Source: Clostridiales bacterium
GTDB taxonomy: Bacteria > Bacillota > Clostridia > Oscillospirales > Acutalibacteraceae
NCBI GenBank assembly: GCA_014799585.1
Contig: JAAVHU010000006.1
Location: forward strand, 19,566 to 28,205
DNA length: 8,640 nucleotides
Direction of reading: 5' to 3'
Shown in pieces: positions 1 through 5,185 of this stretch; the first letter of the stretch is position 1, and every line of letters begins with the position of its first letter. The position numbers and the translations under genes were made by a program. The notes below the pieces were generated by a model. That model searched no databases, was not told where the DNA came from, and worked only from the letters and a program-made list of their open reading frames with translations.

Positions 1-849
1 GTTAATGTAAGAATTTATGAAGCTAAGAATGAAAATGATGCAAAAGCATTCAAGGATGCTTTAAAGGCTGATGCTTCTAACTTTACTGAGCTTGCGGTTA
101 AGTATGCTGAAGGCGATTTCTATAAGGAATATTATGCTGATGCTATGGCTACAACGCAGATTGACGGTACAAGAGATTTCTTCTCAAAAAGCGCATATAC
201 AATTGCAAACCCTGATGATGCAAGCAAAGATGATGAGGATAAAACCTATCCGGGTCTTGATTGGCTCTTTAGTGAAGACAGAAAAGCAGGCGATATAAAT
301 CAGTTCACAAACACAGTTGTTTATGTTATTTCTCCTGCTGTTGAACCAAAGGGCAACACAGTAAATATCCGTCATATCCTTATTTCCCCGAATGATGATC
401 CTTCAAAGTCAACAGAGTCTTCTGCTGCTGAATGGAAGGCTGCAAAAGAGAAGGCAGATAAAATTCTTGATGAGTTCAACAGCGGCAAGAAAACATCTGA
501 TACCTTCGCAGAACTTGCTAAAAAGAATACAGCTGATCCGGGTTCAAAAGATAATGGTGGTCTTTATTCAGATGTAGCACCTGGTCAGATGGTAACAGCC
601 TTCAACAACTGGTGCTTCGCAGACGGCCGAAAAGCAGGCGATGTTGGTATGGTTCAAACAGAGAATGGTTACCACATTATGTATCTTGATGCAATCACAG
701 AAAATCCTATCTGGAAGGCATTAACTATTGCTCAGCTTGATGAAAGCGAAACTGTTAAGAAAACAGATCAGCTTGAAGATGAGTATTATGCAAAGGTAAA
801 TTGGTTCGGTTCACGCTATTTTGAAATTGATACTGATATAGACAGATAA
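1..849 (+). CDS. Parvulin-type peptidyl-prolyl cis-trans isomerase / foldase, 5'-truncated by the window
   Basis: The reading frame is open from base 1 to a TAA at 847-849 and gives 282 visible residues; the start and any signal peptide or lipobox lie outside the window. Visible residues about 119-233 form a canonical parvulin (PpiC/rotamase) domain: VNIRHIL at 121-127 (the His in RHIL is an active-site position), FAELAKKNTADPGS, NGGLY, and GYHIMYLDA from 223, which contains the second conserved His. Residues 1-113 look like a second, degenerate parvulin module: a VRIYEA start replaces RHIL, followed by FTELAVKYAEGD, and a VVYVIS end replaces GYHI. Both modules share the RKAGD turn. By family knowledge such proteins (PrsA/SurA-like) help fold exported proteins outside the membrane and catalyse prolyl isomerisation. 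The catalytic module appears to be the second; the first may bind clients. The family call is firm, but PrsA orthology cannot be decided without the N-terminus. Confidence 0.9.
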   Translation, partial: VNVRIYEAKNENDAKAFKDALKADASNFTELAVKYAEGDFYKEYYADAMATTQIDGTRDFFSKSAYTIANPDDASKDDEDKTYPGLDWLFSEDRKAGDINQFTNTVVYVISPAVEPKGNTVNIRHILISPNDDPSKSTESSAAEWKAAKEKADKILDEFNSGKKTSDTFAELAKKNTADPGSKDNGGLYSDVAPGQMVTAFNNWCFADGRKAGDVGMVQTENGYHIMYLDAITENPIWKALTIAQLDESETVKKTDQLEDEYYAKVNWFGSRYFEIDTDIDR

Positions 850-856
850 TTGTTTC

Positions 857-886
857 AAAGAGGCTGCATTCTGTGCGGCCTCTTTT
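857..886 (+). terminator. Rho-independent terminator after the foldase gene
   Basis: A 12-bp stem with one G-T wobble pairs 857-868 (AAAGAGGCTGCA) with 874-885 (TGCGGCCTCTTT) around a 5-base loop. It lies 7 bases after the TAA stop. The trailing T-run is short and mostly inside the stem, so read-through into the next unit is possible. Confidence 0.75.
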
Positions 887-898
887 GAGTATAATTCA

Positions 899-916
899 AT
901 AAGAGTTTTCTCTTAT
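899..916 (+). repeat. Short perfect inverted repeat before a ribosome binding site
   Basis: ATAAGAG, TTTT, CTCTTAT forms a perfect 7-bp hairpin in the gap between the preceding terminator and the coiled-coil gene. It ends 4 bases before the GAGGAG ribosome binding site (921-926). A TATAAT lies at 890-895, but no convincing -35 box precedes it, so a promoter is only suggested. If transcription starts nearby, the hairpin would sit at the 5' end of the mRNA. The stem is AT-rich and could be chance. Confidence 0.35.
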
Positions 917-929
917 TTATGAGGAGTTT

Positions 930-1169
930 ATGAACGATTATAACGCTACGGATGTAGAATTATTAAAAGAAAAAATTTCAAGGCTTATGGCTGCTCTTGA
1001 AGATGTAAATTTTGAATGCCAAAGGCTTGAAATTATGAATTCAAATCTTGATTTTCAGCTTAAGGAAGCAACACGTGAGCTTAATCAGAATATAGCCGTG
1101 CTGCAGGCTCTTGAAGAGGAAAATGAAGAATTAAAAAAGAAATTGCAGGAATATAAAAATGGAATATAA
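930..1169 (+). CDS. Small coiled-coil protein, function unknown
   Basis: A 79-residue protein with a clear GAGGAG site 3 bases before ATG 930. Almost its whole length (about residues 8-76) is predicted helical by eye, with heptad-spaced Leu/Ile/Met and many Glu and Lys, for example LLKEKISRLMAALEDV and ALEEENEELKKKLQEY. It has no signal peptide or membrane segment and therefore is probably a cytoplasmic, oligomeric coiled coil. It resembles small helical proteins such as ZapB or SlyX only in general character, and I do not assign it to any family. Its last 11 bases overlap the start of the fumarase-type beta subunit, so the two are co-transcribed and probably translationally coupled. Whether they work together cannot be told from sequence. 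Confidence 0.8.
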   Translation: MNDYNATDVELLKEKISRLMAALEDVNFECQRLEIMNSNLDFQLKEATRELNQNIAVLQALEEENEELKKKLQEYKNGI

Positions 1170-1686
1170 TCTTAATGTATGTCAGCTTCGTGAATATGCA
1201 GACAGGCTGAAAGCAGGGGATAGAGTTGTTCTTTCGGGTAAGGTTTATACCTCTCGTGATGCGGCTCATAAAAGAATTGTTGAAGCAATTGAAAACGGAA
1301 AAGAGCTTCCTTATGATTTAAAGGATGCTGTTATATATTATGCAGGTCCAACGCCTGCGCCCGAGGGTCTTGCTATCGGCTCCTGCGGGCCAACAACCTC
1401 AAGCAGAATGGATGTTTTTGCTCCGCTTCTTCTTGATAAAGGCGTGGTTGCTATGGTCGGCAAGGGTGAAAGAAATAATGATGTATGTGATGCGATTGTA
1501 AGAAATCATGCTGTTTATCTCTGTGCAATCGGCGGTGCAGGGGCTCTGGCTTCAAAATGTATAAAAAGCTGTAATGTAATTGCCTATGATGATTTGGGCT
1601 GTGAATCCGTTAAAGAGTTAATGTTTGAAAACTTCCCTTTAACAGTTGCAGTAGATTGCACAGGCGGAAATATTTTTGAAAGATAA
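1159..1686 (+). CDS. Fe-S hydro-lyase beta subunit (fumarase / L-tartrate dehydratase beta type)
   Basis: A 175-residue protein matching the C-terminal/beta part of class-I fumarases (FumA C-terminal domain) and TtdB of tartrate dehydratase. Visible signatures are LRAGD-like LKAGDRVVLSGKVYTSRDAAHKR at residues 17-39, YYAGPTPAPEG at 60-70, the hallmark GPTTSSRMD at 77-85, MVGKGER at 99-105, and the AIGGAGAL stretch near 123-130. The length is normal for a separate beta subunit. Known family members reversibly hydrate fumarate to malate, or dehydrate tartrate, as alpha-beta complexes in which the alpha subunit holds the 4Fe-4S cluster. No alpha subunit is in the window; the gene before it is a coiled-coil protein, which is unusual because alpha and beta are normally adjacent. 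Start ATG 1159 is preceded by AGGA at 1147-1150. Substrate (fumarate, tartrate or other) is not decidable. Confidence 0.9.
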   Translation: MEYNLNVCQLREYADRLKAGDRVVLSGKVYTSRDAAHKRIVEAIENGKELPYDLKDAVIYYAGPTPAPEGLAIGSCGPTTSSRMDVFAPLLLDKGVVAMVGKGERNNDVCDAIVRNHAVYLCAIGGAGALASKCIKSCNVIAYDDLGCESVKELMFENFPLTVAVDCTGGNIFER

Positions 1687-1711
1687 AAAGGAGGCATAAG
1701 CCTCCTTTTTT
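1685..1711. terminator. Strong bidirectional terminator between convergent genes
   Basis: A perfect 11-bp stem pairs AAAAAGGAGGC (1685-1695) with GCCTCCTTTTT (1700-1710) around the loop ATAA. On the plus strand it ends in six Ts and closes the fumarase-type unit; on the minus strand it also ends in a T-run and lies 14 bases past the sigK stop. It therefore serves both converging genes. Confidence 0.92.
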
Positions 1712-1724
1712 GATTTGTTTTATT

Positions 1725-2420
1725 CTATTCTTTGTTTTTATCAACCTTGTTTTTTATGTCTGTCAAAACCTTTTTCTCAATTCTTGAAACATAGCTTCTG
1801 CTTATTTTAAGTCGCTGTGCAACCTCACGTTGTGTCAGTGGCTTTTTGTTGTCAAGCCCGTATCTTAAAATAATGATTTCTTTTTCTCTTTCGTCATCCA
1901 TATTTTCAATGATTTTTGAAACCTTTTCCCATTTTATTTTTGTTTCCAGATCCTCTGCCAAATCTCTGCTGTCGCTTATCGTTTCCTGAATTGTAAGCGG
2001 ATTTCCGTCTTTATCCATTTCTAAAGAATCGCCAAGATAAACATCAGTTGCATTCTTTCGTATGTTGCGAAAATGCATTAATATTTCATTTTCAATGCAT
2101 CTGCTTGCATAGGTGGCAAGGCGAATGCATTTGTCGGGATTAAAGCTGTCTATAGCTTTAATCAGCCCGATTGTGCCTATGGATATTAAATCGTCTGTAT
2201 CATTGGTTTTTGAATAATACTTTTTAACAATGTGGCTTACAAGCCTTAAATTCCGCTCTATAAGTAAGGCTCTTGCATCCTTGTCGCCGTTTTTTAAACG
2301 TTCAAGTGCTGCTGCTTCCTCCTTTGAATTCAGCGGTTTCGGAAAGCTTGAAGTGTTGTTGATGTGCAGAATAAAATAAAGAAGATTTGCACTTAAAATT
2401 GATAGTAAAGCAGAAAACAT
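1725..2420 (-). CDS. sigK: Sporulation sigma factor sigma-K, pro-form
   Basis: A 231-residue sigma-70 family protein. Residues 1-24 form a hydrophobic leader (MFSALLSILSANLLYFILHI) followed by FPKPL, as in Bacillus pro-sigma-K, where the pro-sequence holds the factor inactive at the membrane until SpoIVFB cleaves it. Region 2 shows ERNLRLVSHIVKK (55-67), DLISIGTIGLIKAI (77-90) and LATYASRCIENEILMHFR (101-118). Region 4 has EKEIIILRYGLD (179-190) and the helix-turn-helix REVAQRLKISRSYVSRIEKK (198-217). LVSHIVKK, NEILMHFR, DKDGN and SRSYVSRIEK favour sigma-K over sigma-E. It would direct late mother-cell transcription during sporulation. The gene is uninterrupted, with no skin-type insertion. 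ATG 2420 is preferred over GTG 2429 because GGTGAT sits just ahead of it. Weak sigma-E-like promoter matches upstream (CATAGTAT at 2443-2436) lie too close to the start to be trusted. Confidence 0.93.
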   Translation of the reverse strand: MFSALLSILSANLLYFILHINNTSSFPKPLNSKEEAAALERLKNGDKDARALLIERNLRLVSHIVKKYYSKTNDTDDLISIGTIGLIKAIDSFNPDKCIRLATYASRCIENEILMHFRNIRKNATDVYLGDSLEMDKDGNPLTIQETISDSRDLAEDLETKIKWEKVSKIIENMDDEREKEIIILRYGLDNKKPLTQREVAQRLKISRSYVSRIEKKVLTDIKNKVDKNKE

Positions 2421-2424
2421 TTTC

Positions 2425-2430
2425 ATCACC
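2425..2430 (-). promoter_or_regulatory. Ribosome binding site fixing the sigK start
   Basis: On the minus strand GGTGAT, part of the extended anti-16S complement GGAGGTGATC, ends 4 bases before ATG 2420. It overlaps the alternative GTG 2429 and ATG 2426 codons, which have no ribosome binding site of their own. This supports the 231-residue product. Confidence 0.65.
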
Positions 2431-2453
2431 GATTAATACTATGTTTTCTTAAC

Positions 2454-2467
2454 TTGGCTAATGCCAA
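2454..2467. repeat. Perfect inverted repeat TTGGC-N4-GCCAA in a divergent intergenic region
   Basis: TTGGC TAAT GCCAA is a 14-base symmetric site between divergent sigK and the hydrolase operon. It begins 34 bases upstream of the sigK start codon and ends 10 bases ahead of the operon's -35 box. The geometry suits an operator for a dimeric regulator, or a small hairpin in the sigK leader. No regulator can be assigned. Confidence 0.4.
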
Positions 2468-2477
2468 ATGATTTTTC

Positions 2478-2506
2478 TTGAAATCAACTGCTTTTTTGCG
2501 TATAAT
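2478..2506 (+). promoter_or_regulatory. Sigma-A promoter of the hydrolase-transporter operon
   Basis: TTGAAA (2478-2483) and a perfect TATAAT (2501-2506) are separated by 17 bases, the optimal spacing. Transcription would start near 2513 and give a short leader of about 20 bases before the ATG at 2535. No riboswitch or long leader is present here. Confidence 0.85.
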
Positions 2507-2534
2507 CTTTATATGATTTGAAAGGGGTTTGTTT

Positions 2535-3431
2535 ATGTTCTTGAATAAAGCGAAAAAGTATATAAATACAGTTAATGCAAAAGGAATCTTCAGTAATACT
2601 TATGAAGAAAAATATCCTCAAACTATTGTAAATCAGCTTGTTTTAAATCACTTTAAAAATGCTGAAAAAACACCAAAATGTATCTTTATCGGATGGGATG
2701 GCTGCCGTGCAGACGCTATGAAATATCTTATTAAAAGCGAAAGCAAAAAGGTTAGTGGTGATAATATTGATTTTAATTACAGTGCAGTCAATCTTTTGAA
2801 AAAAACAGGCGGTGTTTATATTACATATGTTGGCGGAGATAACGGCTTTAAGCAGGAAACAAGTACTGCACAGGGTTGGTCTTCTGCTCTCTGTGGAAAA
2901 TGGATGAAAAAAGAGTGGAAAAACGGAATTGAATGGAGTCTTGATGAAGATTATGAAACTGTTATGCAAACCCTGGCAAAGCAGGGCTGTAAAACATCTT
3001 TCAGCTGTATCTGGCCTGTTCATTTTAACCGAACATATAAAAACGAAATTGAATATGCCCAAACGCATAATCTTGATGAAACCTATTTTAAATTTGAAAC
3101 AGATACAGAGCTTCACGAAAATATGCTTAACCGCATTATGAGTGATGACGATTTCATTTTTGGTATTTATGAAAATCCTGATAATAACGGTCATAAAACA
3201 GGATTTGGCGATGATAATTACAGATATGTTTCAGGCATTTGTAATTTAGATACGCTTTCTTATGATTTAATGAAAGCAATTGAAAAAAGAGAAAGCTATG
3301 AAAACGAGGATTGGCTAATCATTATCGGTTCAGACCACGGCGGACATCTTACTATGCATGGAACACAGTGTGTTGAAGATACAACAACTTTCCTTGCTGT
3401 TTCAAAACCTATTGAGGAGCTTAAAATCTGA
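2535..3431 (+). CDS. Alkaline-phosphatase-superfamily hydrolase (phosphodiesterase / nucleotide pyrophosphatase-like)
   Basis: A 298-residue protein with the metal-site layout of the alkaline phosphatase superfamily. GWDGCRAD at 53-60 supplies a metal-binding Asp55; QETSTAQGWSSALCG at 107-121 carries the likely nucleophile Thr111 (or Ser110); ENPDNNGH at 213-220 gives the D...H pair (Asp216/His220); and GSDHGGHLTMHG at 265-276 gives Asp267, His268 and a further His. This motif set fits type-I phosphodiesterase/nucleotide pyrophosphatase or phosphoglycerol-transferase-like enzymes more than sulfatases, because no CxPxR sulfatase motif is present. There is no signal peptide or membrane segment, so it should act in the cytoplasm. 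ATG 2535 is chosen over the in-frame TTG 2529 because GGGG at 2524-2527 is well spaced from it. Its stop overlaps the start of the transporter by one base, so the substrate is probably what the transporter brings in. Exact substrate unknown. Confidence 0.85.
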   Translation: MFLNKAKKYINTVNAKGIFSNTYEEKYPQTIVNQLVLNHFKNAEKTPKCIFIGWDGCRADAMKYLIKSESKKVSGDNIDFNYSAVNLLKKTGGVYITYVGGDNGFKQETSTAQGWSSALCGKWMKKEWKNGIEWSLDEDYETVMQTLAKQGCKTSFSCIWPVHFNRTYKNEIEYAQTHNLDETYFKFETDTELHENMLNRIMSDDDFIFGIYENPDNNGHKTGFGDDNYRYVSGICNLDTLSYDLMKAIEKRESYENEDWLIIIGSDHGGHLTMHGTQCVEDTTTFLAVSKPIEELKI

Positions 3432-4666
3432 TGAAGTATTCTATTGAAAGTTTAAAGAAAAGCCGTATCGTAGTTGTTGTTTTATGGCTGATTTATGCTT
3501 CGGCTTATTTTGGCAGAACATGTTATTCTGCGGCTATTGCTTCAATTGTAAGCAACGGAATATATACAAAAGCGGATATCGGCATTGTTGGCACAGTGTT
3601 TTTTATCTGCTATGGTGTAGGGCAGATTGTAAACGGAATTGTAGGCGATAGGGTAAACCCGTTTAAAATGGTGCTTTGCGGAGCATTCTTAAGTGGCCTT
3701 TGCTGTGTTTCAATCGCCTTTGCAGATAGTATTCTTGCAATGTCAATTATATGGGGCGCAAACGGCATTTTTCAGTCTATGCTTTGGTCACCGCTTCTTC
3801 GTATTTATTCAGAAACAATAAATGAAAAGCTAAGGCATAAAGCTGTGCTGCATATTGCACTTTCGCTTCCTGTGGGTACAGTTTGTTCCTATCTTGTGTC
3901 AACGCTTATCATCAAATATCTTGATTTCAAATATGTTTTTATCAGTGGCGGAATTGTTGTTTTTGCAATGTTTTTAACGGCTCTTCTTTATTTTTCTTCA
4001 ATTCGAAAAAGTATTGTTAAGGAAAAAAGGCATGTTGTGCTTGCATCAGATAAAGCATCTTCAAATCAAACAGGGCTTTGGTCCGTGATTCTTCTTTCAG
4101 GGCTTTTGGTTATTCTTGTTCCGTCTTTCCTGCACGGAATGATGAGGGATGGAATAACGAATTGGGTGCCTACAATGATAACCGAGGTTTATGGAGTATC
4201 TCCAAGCCTTTCAACTTTTTTAACAATAGCCCTGCCTATTTTTAATGCCTTTGGTGCTTATGCGGTAACGCCGCTTTATAAAAAGCTTGGAAACAATGAA
4301 ATGAAAACGGCGGGTGTAACGGCCGCAATCGCTCTTGTTCCTATGCTTCTGTTAATGCTTATTGGTAAAATTCCTGTTTTCGCTGTTGTGATTTTGCTTG
4401 CGTTAACAACGGCATCTATGTATGCACTGAACTATTTGATTATATCCCGTGTGCCTGTTCGGTTTGCTTCATATTCCTGCACGTCAACCATAAGCGGAAT
4501 ATTGAATTCATTTGCATATATCGGCTGCTCGGTATCCGTTTACGGCTTTGGTGCTGTTTCGCAGAAAATGGGGTGGACGGCAGTTATTATGATTTGGATA
4601 GTATCGGCTGTGTTAACCTCTGCCTTTGCATTCCTTTCAAATACAAAATGGAAAAAGTTTATTTAA
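3431..4666 (+). CDS. MFS transporter, organophosphate:phosphate antiporter (GlpT/UhpT) type
   Basis: A 411-residue integral membrane protein with about 12 hydrophobic segments and a central cytoplasmic loop near residues 190-215. The N-terminal half has the MFS loop signature GDRVNPFK (72-79) and an OPA-like start, YFGRTCYS, in which Arg29 sits where GlpT has its first substrate-binding arginine. The second half begins MMRDGITNWVPTMITEVYG (237-255), closely matching the GlpT segment around its second phosphate-binding arginine (here Arg239). Conservation of both arginines supports exchange of a phosphorylated solute for phosphate across the cytoplasmic membrane. Start ATG 3431 overlaps the hydrolase TGA by one base and has GAGGAG at 3415-3420 inside the upstream gene, so translation is coupled. 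Substrate could be glycerol-phosphate, a sugar phosphate, a glycerophosphodiester or a phosphonate; sequence alone does not decide. Confidence 0.87.
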   Translation: MKYSIESLKKSRIVVVVLWLIYASAYFGRTCYSAAIASIVSNGIYTKADIGIVGTVFFICYGVGQIVNGIVGDRVNPFKMVLCGAFLSGLCCVSIAFADSILAMSIIWGANGIFQSMLWSPLLRIYSETINEKLRHKAVLHIALSLPVGTVCSYLVSTLIIKYLDFKYVFISGGIVVFAMFLTALLYFSSIRKSIVKEKRHVVLASDKASSNQTGLWSVILLSGLLVILVPSFLHGMMRDGITNWVPTMITEVYGVSPSLSTFLTIALPIFNAFGAYAVTPLYKKLGNNEMKTAGVTAAIALVPMLLLMLIGKIPVFAVVILLALTTASMYALNYLIISRVPVRFASYSCTSTISGILNSFAYIGCSVSVYGFGAVSQKMGWTAVIMIWIVSAVLTSAFAFLSNTKWKKFI

Positions 4667-4670
4667 TAAC

Positions 4671-4703
4671 AAAAGGGCTTTTCGTTTTAGAGAAGCCTTT
4701 TCT
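4671..4703 (+). terminator. Terminator of the hydrolase-transporter operon
   Basis: AAAAGG (4671-4676) pairs with CCTTTT (4696-4701), and after a bulged G, CTTTTC (4678-4683) pairs with GAGAAG (4690-4695) around a 6-base loop. It sits 4 bases past the transporter stop and ends in TTTTCT. The stem is imperfect but well placed. Confidence 0.7.
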
Positions 4704-4926
4704 GTATGATTTCCTATATATAATGTAATAAAATAATAGGGAGGGGCAAAACAGCGGTGTAAAGTAAAAATGCTTAACGGAATGATAATACGGGCATTAT
4801 ACTGTAAAGAAAAAGCCTTAACACGGTATTTTTGGCTGTTTTTATTTACAATATCGCTAAAATGTAACAAAAATGATGGTTTTTCTGCATTTTGCAAAAA
4901 AATTGTAAACGAAATGAAAAAAAATC
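4704..4926. other. Non-coding intergenic stretch
   Basis: Together with the leader that follows, this makes about 520 bases without a gene (4667-5185). No open frame here has a ribosome binding site or protein-like composition; an 86-codon minus-strand frame crosses the operon terminator and the transporter 3' end and is not credible. The stretch is very AT-rich. It holds a TATAAT at 4719-4724 without a -35 partner, a weak 9-bp hairpin (4763-4773 with 4794-4803) and a terminator-like hairpin at 4810-4843. It could be plain spacer DNA or a small-RNA locus. Confidence 0.6.
4810..4843 (+). terminator. Terminator-like hairpin inside the intergenic region
   Basis: AAAAAGCC (4810-4817) pairs with GGC(T) at 4834-4837 and, past one bulged G, with TTTTT at 4839-4843; the loop is 16 bases. 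The form is that of a weak intrinsic terminator. It lies over 100 bases after the operon terminator, so it is either a back-up terminator or the end of a small RNA. Confidence 0.35.
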
Positions 4927-4956
4927 TTGACTAAGTGGTGCGTTGTGTAATATAAT
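4927..4956 (+). promoter_or_regulatory. Sigma-A promoter of the leader RNA and surface-protein gene
   Basis: TTGACT (4927-4932) and a perfect TATAAT (4951-4956) are separated by 18 bases. The predicted start of transcription is near 4963-4965, about 220 bases before the next start codon. The paired region of the leader begins exactly there (4965), which supports both calls. Confidence 0.8.
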
Positions 4957-4963
4957 TCGATTA

Positions 4964-5127
4964 TAAATACTGAACTTTGTTCTTCTTAGCTGTTTTACTC
5001 TGATTAATTCGGTTGGTTAGCGCAAAAATTATAAATCAGTCACACCGTCTTAAATCCTCATGCAGCTATCTAAAATAAAGACTCAGCCGTATGGGGATTA
5101 ATTTTTGCACAACAATCTTCAGTATTT
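4964..5127 (+). ncRNA. Structured 5' leader RNA of unknown class (possible riboswitch, regulator or separate small RNA)
   Basis: Base pairing found by eye is nested and extensive. P1 pairs AAATACTGAA (4965-4974) with TTCAGTATTT (5118-5127), 10 bp perfect, extended by TTGTT (4977-4981) with AACAA (5111-5115). P2 is a local hairpin, CTGATTAAT (5000-5008) with GTTGGTTAG (5012-5020), including several G-T pairs. P3 pairs GCAAAAATTA (5022-5031) with TAATTTTTGC (5099-5108), 10 bp perfect. P4 pairs ATCCTCAT (5054-5061) with ATGGGGAT (5091-5098), closing a 29-base loop. GTCTT (5047-5051) could pair with AAGAC (5078-5082) across P4 as a pseudoknot. P1 begins at the predicted first transcribed bases. 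I find no match to c-di-GMP, T-box, SAM, TPP, glycine or fluoride motifs as I know them. No start codon with a ribosome binding site lies inside. A 6S-like regulatory RNA is an alternative, though the arrangement is not typical. Confidence 0.55.
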
Positions 5128-5154
5128 TGCTGACCAGCCCAGCATAAAATGGCT
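5128..5154 (+). promoter_or_regulatory. Possible H-type pseudoknot upstream of the ribosome binding site
   Basis: Stem 1 pairs TGCTG (5128-5132) with CAGCA (5140-5144). AGCC in its loop (5136-5139) can pair with GGCT (5151-5154) downstream, leaving a 3-base first loop, no base between the stems, and an A-rich 6-base third loop (TAAAAT). It begins directly after P1 of the leader and ends 14 bases before GAAAGGAG (5169-5176). The stems are short, so this is a proposal only. Confidence 0.35.
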
Positions 5155-5185
5155 AAAAATTATTTATTGAAAGGAGAAAATCTTA

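Noticed and set aside
2436..2443. CATAGTAT on the minus strand as a sigma-E -10 box for sigK.
   Set aside because: The predicted transcript start would fall at the ribosome binding site itself, leaving about 10 bases of leader. Another weak match (CATATAAA, 2515-2508) has no good -35 box. The sigK promoter is left unassigned.
2643..3194. A 183-codon minus-strand open frame inside the hydrolase gene.
   Set aside because: It is the antisense shadow of a well-supported gene, with unnatural Ile/Phe/Cys-rich composition.
4637..4897. An 86-codon minus-strand open frame in the gap after the transporter.
   Set aside because: It crosses the transporter 3' end and the operon terminator, has no ribosome binding site and no protein-like pattern.
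4964..5154. The leader as a known riboswitch (c-di-GMP I/II, T-box, SAM, preQ1, fluoride).
   Set aside because: None of the conserved motifs of these classes that I can recall is present; the small pseudoknot resembles preQ1-I only in general geometry.
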